Source: Nymphaea colorata (lineage: Eukaryota > Streptophyta > Magnoliopsida > Nymphaeales > Nymphaeaceae). Taken from it: a stretch of DNA of 64,000 bases. This document shows, piece by piece, positions 26,561-39,108 of this stretch; position 1 is the first letter of the stretch, and each line of letters opens with the position of its first letter. The DNA is taken from the NCBI RefSeq assembly GCF_008831285.2, contig NC_045144.1:4518268-4582267 (forward strand), in the 5' to 3' direction. Both the position numbers and the translations under genes were made by a program. Below the pieces are notes generated by a model. It was not told the origin of the DNA. It worked only from the letters and a program-made list of their open reading frames with translations, and ran no database searches.

Positions 26561-29266
26561 GGTCCAAAATCCAAAGATCTGAAATCACCCAAAACAACCT
26601 ACACAGGGTGCCCATATCCGCCATTTTAAATTGTTAAAAGAGATGCAGGCGAATCGGCAGATCCAGCGGGATATGGCCCAAATTGCAGCATAGCATGCTG
26701 ATATAAGAGCGAATACACCATTAGATATTGATGCACGCCAATGTTGACGACTGACCGGAAGAATCTTATTTTAACCATTACTTGCAAGAGCGTTCTGGTG
26801 CAGGCTTCCAAAACCATTCAAACTCCAGCAGTAACACAATATACACAAGAAAAAATCAAACAACAGACAAACATACAGAAGAAACAATCAACAACAGGAT
26901 CTGACTATCCCTTCGAACAAAACGTCTCTCCTTCTACTTCTTTTTTCTATCATTTACAAACACAGTTCTAAACTTGGCAGCCTGACATGTTCACACTGCT
27001 CACCTCTGCAAAGCTTGTCAACTTTCGGGATTAGGATTACTTAACACCCAGTTTTTCTCATTTGTTGTGTCTTTATCCGACTAGTTTCCAGCCTAACCAG
27101 CAATCTGTGGATGCCGGGTCAATACCTTATCGCACGGATCAATCCTGCGTATGATCTCATCATTCAAGCCGTCGGTGTTGAAACACAATTTTACAACCAG
27201 ACAGCACAAAATGACAGCAAGAGTTGTTGTGAGACGTAAAAGGGAGTTCTGAACGGTGTTAATTTCAAAACCTTGCATCAAAACCCCCTAGGATGACAAC
27301 TTCTCTAAGGAGATTCAGGCTATAATGAAGTTGGACTTCGGCGGTAGGAAGGACAGTCACGGCTCAGGCTTTATGGGCATAGGCTTTCTGCTAAAGCCAA
27401 GCCAAAGCATGTACAACAGTAAATATACCTCGAGAGGTGCAATACAATTTGTCCGCCTAGCATAGTGTTGGTCATCAATTTGATTCATGTAAATATTATT
27501 CTTTTAGACTGGAAATGGTAGCAAACCCTACTCTTGAGTTGAGTTGAAAGGAATAACAGAAGCTTACCAAGTCTCAAAATAGTGCTATCAAAGAATGGGC
27601 TTCTGCCCCTTCGAGAGATCTCCCCGACGATAAAAACAGACCACCCTTAAAAGCAAGAAAACAACCCTGAAAAGGTAAGATCATCCTAAGCTGGCATTCA
27701 CAAAGAAAGAAAAAAAAAATCTAACACCTGCAAGGAAAAGGGTGGGAGTGAGCTGGACATCTTACAGATTTAGCCAGCCAGGCAGTTCCAGACTGCCCGT
27801 GAAATCAAGAATCAGCGGACGGAAAATCAGAGGCAAATTCATAAAACGAGACCAAACATGCTCGATTTGGGTAGAGCATGAAGATCTAGTGGAAGAAAAC
27901 AGTCACAATCTAGCGCACCCGTAAGCGGATTACGTAAAAGCAACCTACAACGGACAAATACTTGGCCGCTGCCTTACATGTTAGCAGCCATGTGTTGTAG
28001 CAAGCTACGTCACGCGACCCTTGCGTCAAAAACCCTCACATTTTCCGTCACCGAGATACAAACAAAACAAGCTGAAGCCCGAGGTTACCCCACGACGGAG
28101 CTTTCGCCGGAAACCCTAGCCAAGGGACTCCAGAGCGTAGGCATCGAACATCCCCCAAAATTGACCCCCACGGCCTCTACAAAGAGAAACAAACAAAGAG
28201 ATGACTAGTTATGACTCAAATGAGAAGGAGCTTTCATGTCAGGATCGCAGCCTCAAACCACTCAACTAACTAGGCAAAACTAAAAAGAGGTAGCTGGTTT
28301 ACCCTTTACAGCCTGCGGTTAAACTCAGAAACCATTTCCAGTGTATACTTTCAGAGGCCTGGACCGGTCGGTGCAGGCCCCAAACGGACGACAACACAGA
28401 GAGAAAGATCATGCCATATGCACGGATAGATTGCTGGGGATAACCGTGCATGGGGAAAGGCCAAAGGAAGAGTGCCTAAACATCCAAACTGTAGCTACCA
28501 CGATCGACAGAACTTCCACTTACTGCTTTGACCCCGCTTCCACTTCACAACATTCAGAAAAAAGACACACCGGCCTAGACACAGAGAAACAAGAAACTGC
28601 ACAAGCACATGCACGCACGTTCTCATGGGGCCAGCGACATAACATGCTTAAAATTTTGCCTCGGACCATCAACGATGGATGCAAGCAAAGAGGCACTCGT
28701 GGACTGAGGATAATAATGGAGATGAATGAAAGATTGCGCACAAACTCGTATTATGGCGTTTGAACAAAAACGATCGCTCTTTTTCTCCTTCCAAAACGCA
28801 ACCATCGGTGGCTGAACAAAGGAAAACGGGAATCTGACAGCAAGTTTTCTCCCGAACTAACCTGGTTCGAACTGCTGTAATCCGCCGTCCCGTGTTGGAA
28901 CATGATCTGCACGATAAACTAGGAAATGAGTAAACAAGAAACATAGTAGGAACAAGTTCGCACCACCAAGAAGCAGCACAAACCTTGTCGATTTCTAAAC
29001 TTCAAGCCCTTTACATAACTTTCACAAAATTGAAAACAATGAGAGGCCACAGAGACAAAATCCGTGACTCTCTACCGATGCTGCCAAGTCAGTACTTCTC
29101 ACCACAGAAGACCTTGGTAACAATGTGATTTCATAGTTCAACCCGGCATTTTGGTACGTTTCATGATTATAAAAAAAGAAGAGAAGACAAAAGGGGGAAA
29201 GAAAAGTGAGAAGAATTACAACTATTGAACCAAAACAGACAGACTAGTGGAGAAGGGAAGGGAACT
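26561..29266. other. No confident gene; possible 3' transcribed region
   Basis: Lies downstream of the seven-transmembrane gene. Splice-like signals exist on the minus strand (for example an AG|ATCATG acceptor near 28909 and a CAG|GTTAG donor near 28865), so part could be 3' UTR with introns or a separate non-coding transcript. A 62-codon minus ORF at 27093-27281 has one hydrophobic stretch but no family I know. AAACCCTAGCC at about 28111 resembles a telo-box. Confidence 0.4.
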
Positions 29267-30541
29267 TCAATTGGATGCATCTCGAGCAGATGAATGGGGG
29301 GCGTCTCTGACTGGTGCCCTCGGCCATCCTGGAAGTGCTGGAGACTCCGGTGGAGAAGGAAGGCGCAAGGCGCTGCCATAGAAAAGATTGACATCCTCGT
29401 GTTCCCCTGACTGGCCATCTTTCAGCATTGTCCGAAAAGAGATAGACCCACCCCTCGTCGATTCGTCGTCTGAGTTCCTTCCTCCACTGGAAACTAACTC
29501 AACGACGCTCTGGTTAGCAATGAGTGAAGCATTATCATCATCAAGATCGCTGACGACCAACGATGCGGCCCTTGTTGCAGTCCCACCTCCCCTCGTACCA
29601 GATTCTATGTTCCAGCCTCTCAGTTCCAGTGAATCGGCAACAGGAAAATAGACAAGAATCCCAATTGCAACAGCTGTACAGCACAACAGTGCTAGAAAGG
29701 ATAGGAACTCAAGAACTTCGTAGGGTAGCTCCCCTGGCTTTGACAATACAGTGAATCCCAGAAACAAAATCCGGATAGGGAGCAAACCAACAACGGAGAA
29801 CAGCAAATAGTAAATCCTTTTCTGGAGACCTCCATTGATTACCAGAGACACCATTTTTGCCCCGAGATAGAAGAGATAACCAATCAATAGGGACGCAAAG
29901 AGTCCATGAAGAACTGTGCTCAGCAACGGATACGTGCAAAAAATAGTCCCACTTTCGTCTTTCTCAATGGTGTAAGCCTGCGTGAAATAAAAGGGAATTT
30001 TCTTCGATCCATTATCTGAAGCTCCTGAACCTTCCATGTTGACGAAAATGGGCCCAACAAATAGAATAACTAGCTGGAAGAAGAAAACGGGCAGGCAAAA
30101 GAGAAGAACATGCGCAATAGTCCTTGCGTTCCACTGCCTGCTTAACGTCCCTGAGTCTCTTTTCTGAAGAGAACCACGAAGCAGAAGCACCACAGTGACG
30201 AAGAGGCTCGGCTCTGCAAAGCCAAAGTTTGAGAGAATATACAGCCTGCACAAATTCCTCTGCCATTGCCGGCTCAAGGAATGCAGAAGCCTCCTTTCAC
30301 TTCTAAGAAGATCGAGCCGCTCAATTTCTCCAAAGCCCCACCAAATGGCTAACGAAATAAGCATGATACGCACCACCCAAGGGCCATTAAAATAACCCAG
30401 TGGTAGAAATCCATCTCTTCGGATGCGAGAGCAGAAGAAAAGTAGGTACAAAATGCAAAACACACCAAGCAACACCAACAGAACTACGAGAGATATTGTC
30501 ACCACACCGAATGCATCGGTGGCGAGTCTGGTCAGGGGCAT
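29267..30541 (-). CDS. Seven-transmembrane plant membrane protein (CAND/candidate GPCR type)
   Basis: A single coding exon of 424 residues starting at ATG 30541 (MPLTRLATDAFG). Seven hydrophobic segments lie at about residues 11-36, 54-72, 103-122, 143-165, 209-230, 245-265 and 282-304, followed by a hydrophilic Ser/Asp-rich tail of about 120 residues with an acidic DLDDDN. No signal peptide precedes the first segment. The start and the FNGPWVVRIMLISLAIWWGFGE region resemble a plant-specific family that includes Arabidopsis proteins listed as candidate G-protein-coupled receptors; I recall this family only approximately, and its biochemical role is not established. No defects are seen. The leader has an intron and an overlapping upstream ORF. 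Confidence 0.85.
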   Translation of the reverse strand: MPLTRLATDAFGVVTISLVVLLVLLGVFCILYLLFFCSRIRRDGFLPLGYFNGPWVVRIMLISLAIWWGFGEIERLDLLRSERRLLHSLSRQWQRNLCRLYILSNFGFAEPSLFVTVVLLLRGSLQKRDSGTLSRQWNARTIAHVLLFCLPVFFFQLVILFVGPIFVNMEGSGASDNGSKKIPFYFTQAYTIEKDESGTIFCTYPLLSTVLHGLFASLLIGYLFYLGAKMVSLVINGGLQKRIYYLLFSVVGLLPIRILFLGFTVLSKPGELPYEVLEFLSFLALLCCTAVAIGILVYFPVADSLELRGWNIESGTRGGGTATRAASLVVSDLDDDNASLIANQSVVELVSSGGRNSDDESTRGGSISFRTMLKDGQSGEHEDVNLFYGSALRLPSPPESPALPGWPRAPVRDAPHSSARDASN

Positions 30542-30581
30542 CACCCAAAGATAGAATGCCGCGCATGCTCTCTTCCAGCAT
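30387..30581 (-). other. Upstream ORF overlapping the 7TM start codon
   Basis: A 64-codon ORF starts at ATG 30581, 40 nt before the main ATG, and runs 155 nt into the main coding sequence in another frame. A second ATG follows in the same frame. If this leader is transcribed as drawn, scanning ribosomes must bypass both ATGs to make the 7TM protein. It could also be removed by an unseen intron or a later start site. Confidence 0.5.
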
Positions 30582-32490
30582 GGATACGAAGAATCCCTTC
30601 TCTATCTAGGAAATTTCCGCAGTATGCCAGATATTAGGTTCTTCTCCAGTATTTCTAAGAAACTGTCCCCTTCCAAATCCAAGTAAATCCGCCTCGAGAA
30701 ACAAGTAAGATCTACAAGCTCGGACCAGCGAATAGGTGCCGCCGATGAAGCAACTCCATAAGAGATCATTCAGCAACTCCAAGGATCTTCCTGCGCCGCT
30801 TCAAGCAAACTTCCGATTTTAGGCAAAACTAGCATTTAAGGTGGATCGAGCTCGAATGAGATAGATTGATGGCCAAGCTGCAGTATTAAAGCAGAGGAGC
30901 TTCAGCTTTGAGTTTCGCGATCGTCGTCCCTTAGATTGCCTATCAAAAAAGGAGAGAAAAATATTAAGATGATTGATCTACGCATCCATAGCTCTGACAT
31001 TAGTCACTCAAATGCACAGTCAAGTGCAATGTACGCCTGTTATGGAACTTTGGGAAATTGAGAAGGCAATTAGAAGAGATAAAATAAACTTCGTAGTCTA
31101 TAACTACTATCACATGAATATGGTTTTAAGATTCTAGCTCCTCTTTGTTTTCCCTTCCTAAGAACAGGAAATAAGAAGAAAAATAAAAATCAACCATTCG
31201 TGAACTGAAGCCCTTAAACCGTAAGACGACACCGATCACAAAATCAATTCTTCATAGCTAGAAGGAATTGAGATCTTCACAGCAACTAAGAGTCACACTT
31301 CAAAGGAAAAAAGTAAAACAGAAAAGGCAGAGACTAACACTAGCGTTCCATGGAATCCATGCTCCTAAACTAAAAGATAGAGGTGCCAACTAACTCAAAA
31401 TAGGAAACCTGCAGTTAGAACTAGCAATACTTTGTTATGCTACACCCTTCCACCTTCTCATTTTCGCAGACTCGCAGTGCAGCGGAAGGGATTCTTCAGA
31501 AACTATTTGTACACTAACAAAACCCCCAGACCTAGAAGTAAATCGGTCTTCTGATTCCATGCGCGCATTTTTACATGCCGCGGGAGTGATTTCGCAGCTG
31601 CAACAAGCTTGCAGCTAAATCCTGAAAAGGATAGACAAAGAAAAAGCTCAAAAGCTTAAAAGCTTCCCCCTGCAATCTTTATTTTCTAGGAAACTCAACT
31701 AGACACGAAAATTTAGTGAAAGAAAAATCCCCCTCCCCCCACAAGAACCTGAACAGCCTCCGCAAATTCCACCACCGAACATACCAAACCATAATTGTTA
31801 ATCACCGAAATGTGCCGTCAACTGAAGAACTGGATAAAGGAATCACAGATTCCCAGCGGAGCCAAAGAGGAAGGCTCTCGTGAGCTGAGTAATCTGTGGT
31901 AAAATACAAGAATACAGCGCCTGAAAACCCCATAGAACGAAAGGAAAAGAAAAAAAAAAAAAAAAGAAAGTCCTGCATCCCACTAATCAAGCCATAAAGG
32001 CCGAGAACCGAGCCCCAGACGGAGGACTCACTCCGAGCGCGACAGAGAAAAAGACGTTTACCTCTCAGAGAAGCTTCCGGACGCTCCACATTATCAAAAC
32101 GGCGCCCGATCCCGCCGGGTAGAAGAGTTGCCCGGTCGAGAGCGCCCTTTCTACGGGAGGAAAGAAACAGCCGGTGTCCAACGTCGACAGGGAAACGGAA
32201 ACCCGTACAGCCGGCAACTGGAGGGAGCGATCCGGGAACGAATCCGAAGAGGGCGGCCGGAGGGAGAGGAGCGAGGAGACAAACCCTCAAGCGAGAGAGA
32301 GAGAGAGAGGGAAAGAGGGGAGAGGGGGGGAACTGGGTTGCTGACAGCCTGGAGCCAGCTGTGTTGGAGCCTGGGACTTCGGCTCCGAACCTGAGGCCCG
32401 TAATCTCCGAGCCTAGTTGGCTTCCTCGATCTGCGGCCCCCGGTGTCTTCGGTGGGTCCCGCAGCGCCAAACGTGCTGGCAGCGGTTGGA
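30542..32490 (-). promoter_or_regulatory. 5' leader with intron and TATA promoter of the 7TM gene
   Basis: TATAAAT at 32517-32523 places transcription start near 32490. A GAGAG|GTAAACG donor (exon end 32062) and a TTTTTTGATAG|GC acceptor (exon start 30939) define a 1.1-kb leader intron. The first exon carries a GA repeat (32288-32310), CT-rich in the transcript, and is GC-rich. Splice sites are inferred from consensus only. Confidence 0.6.
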
Positions 32491-32599
32491 TGGTCAGCGC
32501 CTCGGTCAAAGGACGGATTTATACCTCTCTTCGCGGTAAAAAGATTACGGACGGCGGCCCCCACCACCGGGGCAGCCTGAGCCAGGGGGTTGAAACCGG

Positions 32600-34302
32600 G
32601 TCGGGTCCCAACCGTCACCCTGATTCAGCATCAGAACGATATCCGAGGTCCATATTTGAGTTCGGATCTGAATACTTGCTCGATAACAGATTCAGATCTA
32701 GATAACCATTTCGGTGACGGGTCCAATAACCTAAAGCCGATGCAGATCCAATTTTTCAACGGCACTTGCAGATGCGGGGCCGAATAAACGGATCGATATC
32801 TAGAATTATGTTCAGTTATCAGACTTTATGTCAAATCCGAATCCAATTAGCAATTGGATCCGAATTTCTTCCCTATATCTGCCTAAACATATTTGAAATT
32901 GGATCGATAATCGAATTCATCCAATTCACTTTATCAACTTACTGTAAAAAAGAAAAAATTATAAAAAAAACACCGTCAATCTCAGGATGAATGCACATGC
33001 CAACAACGAAGAAATTATAAAAAAAGAAAAAAAAAAAAAAAAGACAAAATTCTGTGACACCATGTGATCCGGCCTTGCGATCGGTAATTATGATCCAACA
33101 TTTTAATAATCTATAAAACTATCTTAAGGTAGGGCCGCCGGATCCGAGACGACCCAATGAATTGAATCTGAGGTCCAAATCCAACGGCAAAATACTCAAA
33201 TCAAATCTGGTCCGGCCCATATGAAAGATTGGTAGGCAATGGGCTCCTTTCTCTTCAAGCCAAAAAATTCTAGCTCGCTCATAAAACGGCAAACCTTGAG
33301 CGAACAGACTCTCTGGATAGTAGTGTATCGGATATAGGTCCGATACAGGTTCATGTACATTTACTTTGTCTACAAAAATCAAATTAAAATATTTTAAATT
33401 ATTTTTAAAATATTAAAAAAGGAGAAAATAAGGCGATACGAGCCAGTGCATAAAGATATGGCCGAAACAATGTGTCCATGAACAAACCGATACGGCTATT
33501 TAGCCTTCCGGCGCCGTAACTTAGCCTGAAGGGGAATCGATTTCATGTTCTACGATTATTCGGGCCAACCCGGTGTGGCCGCCGGAATCAACCGTGCGGT
33601 GACGTCTTGGTGTATTTGACCGAACGGAATTTTGACCGGAAAAATGAGAATTGGACATTTTCAAAGTTACAGTTGTATCTTCAAACATTGCAATATAAAT
33701 ATAAATATATAGTCCCACATGGTTCCAACAAAAACTGTCTCTCCCTATTCATGTTGGCGTTGAGGGGAGGCGAAGTTGGGTTGGGTCAGGAGATCACATG
33801 CATGTAAATTTTTAATTGCTAAGGGTGCAACCATGCATCGTTTTATATGTGTATCTGAAGTATTTGGACGAGTGAGAGGATTCGTGCCGCGTGCCCTCTG
33901 ACTTATATACGTAGCTCCGCCGCCGGAATATTTTATAACGAGTCATGGCATCTTGACTTGGCTCCGTTTGTCTAAAAATGGTGGCAGAATGTTTCTCCTT
34001 TTCTTTACCCGTAAGGGCTCTCGCTTCTTTCCGTTTAGGGGTGTTTTGGTCATTTTCAAACATTTTGAAATATTAAATGCCGTTATATGAAAATTCATCA
34101 AAAACTGTTTCAAGCCTCCATAAGCACAAAGAACACGTATCATTGTCTGAATCGGCAGATTTTATATCCAGATCCATATTAAATTCCAATTCCTTTCGTT
34201 GAGGTCTTTGTTACTTGTTAGTGAATGCTGAATTGAGCAAAATATTTGGCAAATTCCGGTTTTTTTTTTAATGCCTTCCAAATAATGAAAGGGTTTTCAG
34301 CT

Positions 34303-34345
<43 letters not shown>

Positions 34346-34613
34346 AATTTTTTTTTTTAAAAATCCAACATATGATGGTGGTCAAAATTTTTTTACTCCA
34401 TGAATGGGCCTTTTTAACCAATATGAGATCCACCTCGTTTGGTGACTTATAGACCATGACCTGTCTCATCTCGTTTGAGTATCCTCAAAGGTCACAATAT
34501 TTTTTATTAAATAAAGGACATTGTCTCCTTTACTTGATCCGTAAAGAATCCAAAGCCCTTAAACACTTTTAATTTCCATAACCAACATTGGATGCCCACT
34601 AATCTCTCTTTCT

Positions 34614-34656
<43 letters not shown>

Positions 34657-35657
34657 GGTGGGGGGGGGGGAGGGGGAGGAGGGTTTGTAGATTTTTCCGG
34701 CTAGTTTGAATGGAGAAATCTTCCGGCTTCTTACTCCTCAAAGCGGTGGGGAAGGGAGGTAGCGGGCAACAGCCGGCCAATTAAAAGAAAAAAAAAAAAC
34801 CTTTAGGTAAACTTTTTTTTTAAGAGGAAGAGGCCGTCTCCCTCATTCTTATGGCTCGCTGTAAGTGGCTAAAGAACAAATTTGTTACAAAAAATTATAT
34901 TAAAACATGATTTATATCAAATTAGTGTTTATAAACACAATAGGATTAAAAGGTTCTTATTTTTATTTAAAGCACTTTCGTGACACAATTCTAAGAGGTC
35001 TCCTGTCTACATCTTCTGCGTGGTACCGTTGAAAAGGCTGAAGATTACATTACGAATGTCGGCCTTTTATAATAGAATTATATTTGAAAAATTAAAGTGG
35101 TAACTTTTTTGTGCATGGATATATGAATGCGGGATGCTGGAAAAATTGCTCATTTCAATGTTCATATATTTGCTAAGAGAGAAATTTGTAGTCAAAGAAA
35201 AAAAAACGCATTTATTATTCTTTTAATGTGTACACTCTCCATAAAAGGCGTCGAGGGCTTAAAGTACAATGCAGTTAACTTGTGAAGCGAAATAATATTA
35301 ACAAAATGCAATTTAATTATAAAGAATAATGTTAATAGAAATATAGCAGAAACATGTGATTTTGGCCTATCAAGAGAAGAAACACGATTTTTAAGACTTG
35401 AAAAAGTTGAGAATCATGCATCGTTCATTTTTGAAATCCCCCGATATGCTTATTTTATGGATGTAACCTGGCGATCATATAGTGGGCTATAACTCTACTT
35501 CACATGCAAATGGTCAAACTTCGGAAGATTAAAAGCACCGTTCAACCATTAAGAGGAACCAACCATCATGTTAAATGTATCATATTTACATCTCTTGATT
35601 TAAAAAACAATACAGTAGATTTGCTTTGCCATGCGATTTTTAATCCTTCTATAGTTT

Positions 35658-35710
<53 letters not shown>

Positions 35711-37564
35711 GGGGGGCTAAACTCAAGCTAAGTGCATGAATCATATCTAGTACGCATCCACGAGCTATACGCTTTAACTCCAATGTTGTGCATGCTACTG
35801 TTTGCAGTTCAGAAGAATAACACATTGTTTGCAGTTCAGAAGAATATAAATCAAACTAAGAATGTGCTTCATCGCAAAGCAAATGGATGGCTTTAGGATC
35901 CTGGGTTGGCTGAATTTGGCTGAATCGGGCTATTGACTTTCCTTGTTCATTGGACTGAATCGGCTATTCAGATCCAGGTGGTACCTTTTCGATTTGATTC
36001 AAGGCCCGATCTAGTGGTAGCGCACGTTGGTAGTTTTTTTACAATTTTCGGTTTTTTCAATCTTTTGCGATTTGATATCTATTTTTTATAAATATACAAA
36101 CTTTGATTTCATCGGCTTCACAAATGATTCTAATTCCTTCGATTGATTTTCTGAATCTTTTTTGCTGAGAGATTCAGTATTAAACTATTACCAATAAATA
36201 TTATCATACTTAATTTTATAAAATAAGCAGATAAAAAATAAAAAAAGCAATCTAAGAAAAATTAGAATAGTTTCTCGCAAAAGTAAAAAGCGAGTAGTTT
36301 ATGACGCTTGGCAACTGTCCTATCAGCCAATAAATCAATTTGATTTGCCACTGATTTAAAGGGTGAGGTTGATTTTGACAACACTGGCGCTAGACTAGTG
36401 TCCTAGAAATCGATTTCCGAATCGAAACGGCATGGATGAGCCGATTAAAAAAAAAAAGATGTTTAAAAAAATAAATGGAAACATTTAAATAATATTTACA
36501 TGCATTAAAAATCCATTAATGGAATCAGTTTGCGACGAATTCAACTCTCCAATCGGCCTGATGCAGAACAACTCTGATAACGCTTTGTTGGTAATATTGG
36601 TTTTTATTTTTTAATAGCAGTTGTCTTTTTAGGGTCGCTAGAAGGCTGTCAAATATTTGAGGAAAGGTTGAGGAAAATACGTTAATAAAAGCAGGCACTG
36701 TGTTACCAAACATTCTTCCCATAAAAATGTAAAATCATTATCGGTGTGAAGGACAAGGGGCCTGGGAACGGACTGTCTGAGAAAGGACAGACTCACTGTC
36801 CTGGTCTTCTTATTCTTCGTGTAGCTTCTCCTTTTTCTTCGTACCCTTGTCTCAAAGTTTCTCTAGTCCCAACTTTCTACAAAAATGAGAAGGTAAAAAA
36901 AAAAGAAACTATGGACTAATGATTTCTTTTCCCCCTCAAGGTTCAAGAGATAATCCTTGCAGGATGCATATCCGAAACTGTTTGGTTACAACAAGAGGAG
37001 GGTGTTCGATTTGCTACACGCTTCTTCCACAATTGAGCTCACAAGTACATGAACATTGTTTTCTCTAAATTTTCTAGACACAAATTGAATGAAAAACACA
37101 TTCCAACAATTGCATACGACTTCAATGAAGGAAGACTTGCTTTCATCTATATGCTTTGCAATAACTTCAGAGCGGCTTTACAAAGTGTAGATTTCCAAAG
37201 AAAGGCAGCTAGATATGCACAACTCAATTAAGAATGCTACTGATGGTAGAATAATCGATCTACAAGTGACACTTTATCGGAAGCATCCCTTTAATGTCAA
37301 CAAAGAGGAAAAGCTATTACACATGATACTTTTATCGAACCATGAACCGAGGACTCGTATCCAACAACTCTACAAACTCTACCCTAAAATGACAGAATCC
37401 TCCTGATACACGATTCTTTTATCATTGTTGGAATCTCTCCAACCATAGGCACATTCATACCAGATCTATCTATAGCCCCTTAATGAAGTTGTGGAAAGAA
37501 AAGAGCAAACTCTGTAGCGAGATTTACACAAGGCTCCCCTTTCTTCTCCTTCTTCCATGTTAAA
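32600..37564. other. AT-rich intergenic region
   Basis: 32630-32930 and 33120-33340 consist of degenerate GATCCGAATCC/AATTGGATC words. (TA)n tracts lie at 34306-34342, 34617-34650 and 35660-35706, two of them followed by G-runs. A 21-bp direct repeat (TGTTTGCAGTTCAGAAGAATA) is at 35800-35846. Short ORFs at 37049-37406 have no recognisable family and may lie in the 3' UTR of the gene to the right. Confidence 0.6.
34617..34683 (+). repeat. (TA)n-(TG)n-G-run compound microsatellite
   Basis: TA repeats pass into TGTGTGTGGG and then runs of G (34662-34683) with quadruplex-forming potential. Confidence 0.9.
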
Positions 37565-39062
37565 TCATCTCCAGTGCCGTGATGGTGGCCTGCATTTAAA
37601 ACAATATCTTTCATTTTTGCATATAAACACAGATCTCAAAAATAGTTAGCAAAACCTACGCCCAGAGATATGGATTACCTGGTTTTTCCACTTCCTGGTA
37701 GCAAGTTAGCTGACCCGCTTGGGGCCATCTGCAACCCACAAACAGGAAACTAATCAGGTTTCTGGAAGAAGAATAATGTGCAAGGTGCAGCTCTGAAACT
37801 TGATTGCAGGCTTTTGGCTTGGACAAGCAACAAAAATCAACTAGGCCACTAGGCCACATGTTTGAGAGCATCACCATTGGTTTGGTTGCAGTCTTTATGC
37901 ACTTAATGTGCAGATGAGCACTGTTTGAACTTCAAAGACACCCACCGACACTTTGTTCATAGGTGGTCTCCACAGTTCTTATTTTTCCAAATTTTGCTAT
38001 AAAACAAAAGCGATTTGACCAACCATGAGAAAATTACTCCTCCCATGAGGTTTTAAGACTTATGAACAAGTTTGAAATATCACCTTTTGCTTTTCTGGAT
38101 TAGAAGGTATATTCTTGTAAAAACTGGGTAATGGCCTCGCAGTAAACTTAGTAGACCCAGAAGCAGCCAGCTTGGCTTTTTTCTCTTTCTCCTGCACAAA
38201 CAATTGAGTTTTGTGATTGCGAGAAAAAAAATGTGAATAACTTTTAAAGAAGAACAACCCTAGAAAGGTCTCAGGTTTCTGCTCTAGGAAGTTAATGGGA
38301 ACTTAAGCTGAATGATACTACATGTAAACGAACTGTTGCAAGATCTTTAAGCATCAGAACTATTAAAAGAACCTTAATCACTATGTTTAGACTCTAAAAC
38401 TTTGCTGCGAAGTATCTCACTATAAATTTCTTAAGGCTTATGTCTTGTTTAGAGAGTATATACGAACAAGCCTGTACCTTTGCCTGATTTCGATTATTTG
38501 CAGCTTCTTCCATTTGAGAGCCATCCTTTAACTACATATCAAACAGGGACAAAGTGAAACAAAAAAAAGTAATCTGCTGAAAAAAGAAAGGAGACGAGAT
38601 GGCAAAAGCATATTTATGTTTGGCAATCTCCACATACAGCTAAGGTCAATGAAAGCTCTTTTGGTTTTGGCTTGTGTTGCCAGTTAGATAAAAGAGAACA
38701 CAGTTTTTCCCAAGGAAGTTTTTGAATCTTGAAAATCAATACATACACCTTTTGTTCTGCATGCTATAGCTTTCTCACATAATTCTAGAGAAAAGACCAT
38801 CCTCATTTTAAAACAGCATGTCAACGAATTCAAGAATTCTACACCTCATAGTATGCAAGAAAAAAAATAATAGCAACTTTTTGCTTACTACCTACAGAGA
38901 CATTAAACCACAATGGCTTCAGACCCACTGCTTCAAGCAAAAAGCAGCCAAACCAGCTAGCCAAACAACCAGCCAACAATCTTTATCTAATCAAGATAGC
39001 TCTTTATGGTTTTCATATCTACAACGTTTCCGCCCCTGTATGCGCACGCGCGTGCATGTGCA

Positions 39063-39108
<46 letters not shown>

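Noticed and set aside
28341-28763. 140-codon plus ORF
   Set aside because: No recognisable domain, no promoter or splice context, and ordinary for chance in moderately GC-rich DNA.
31802-32509. 235-codon minus-strand ORF upstream of the 7TM gene
   Set aside because: It crosses the predicted leader splice donor and is low-complexity Ser/Leu/Pro from GC-rich and CT-rich leader DNA. No family resemblance.
32151-32618. 155-codon minus ORF
   Set aside because: Overlaps the TATA box and leader of the 7TM gene. Its Ser-Leu run is just the CT repeat translated.
37049-37406. Two short plus ORFs downstream of the WVD2-like gene
   Set aside because: No known family. They lie in the likely 3' UTR or flank of a minus-strand gene.
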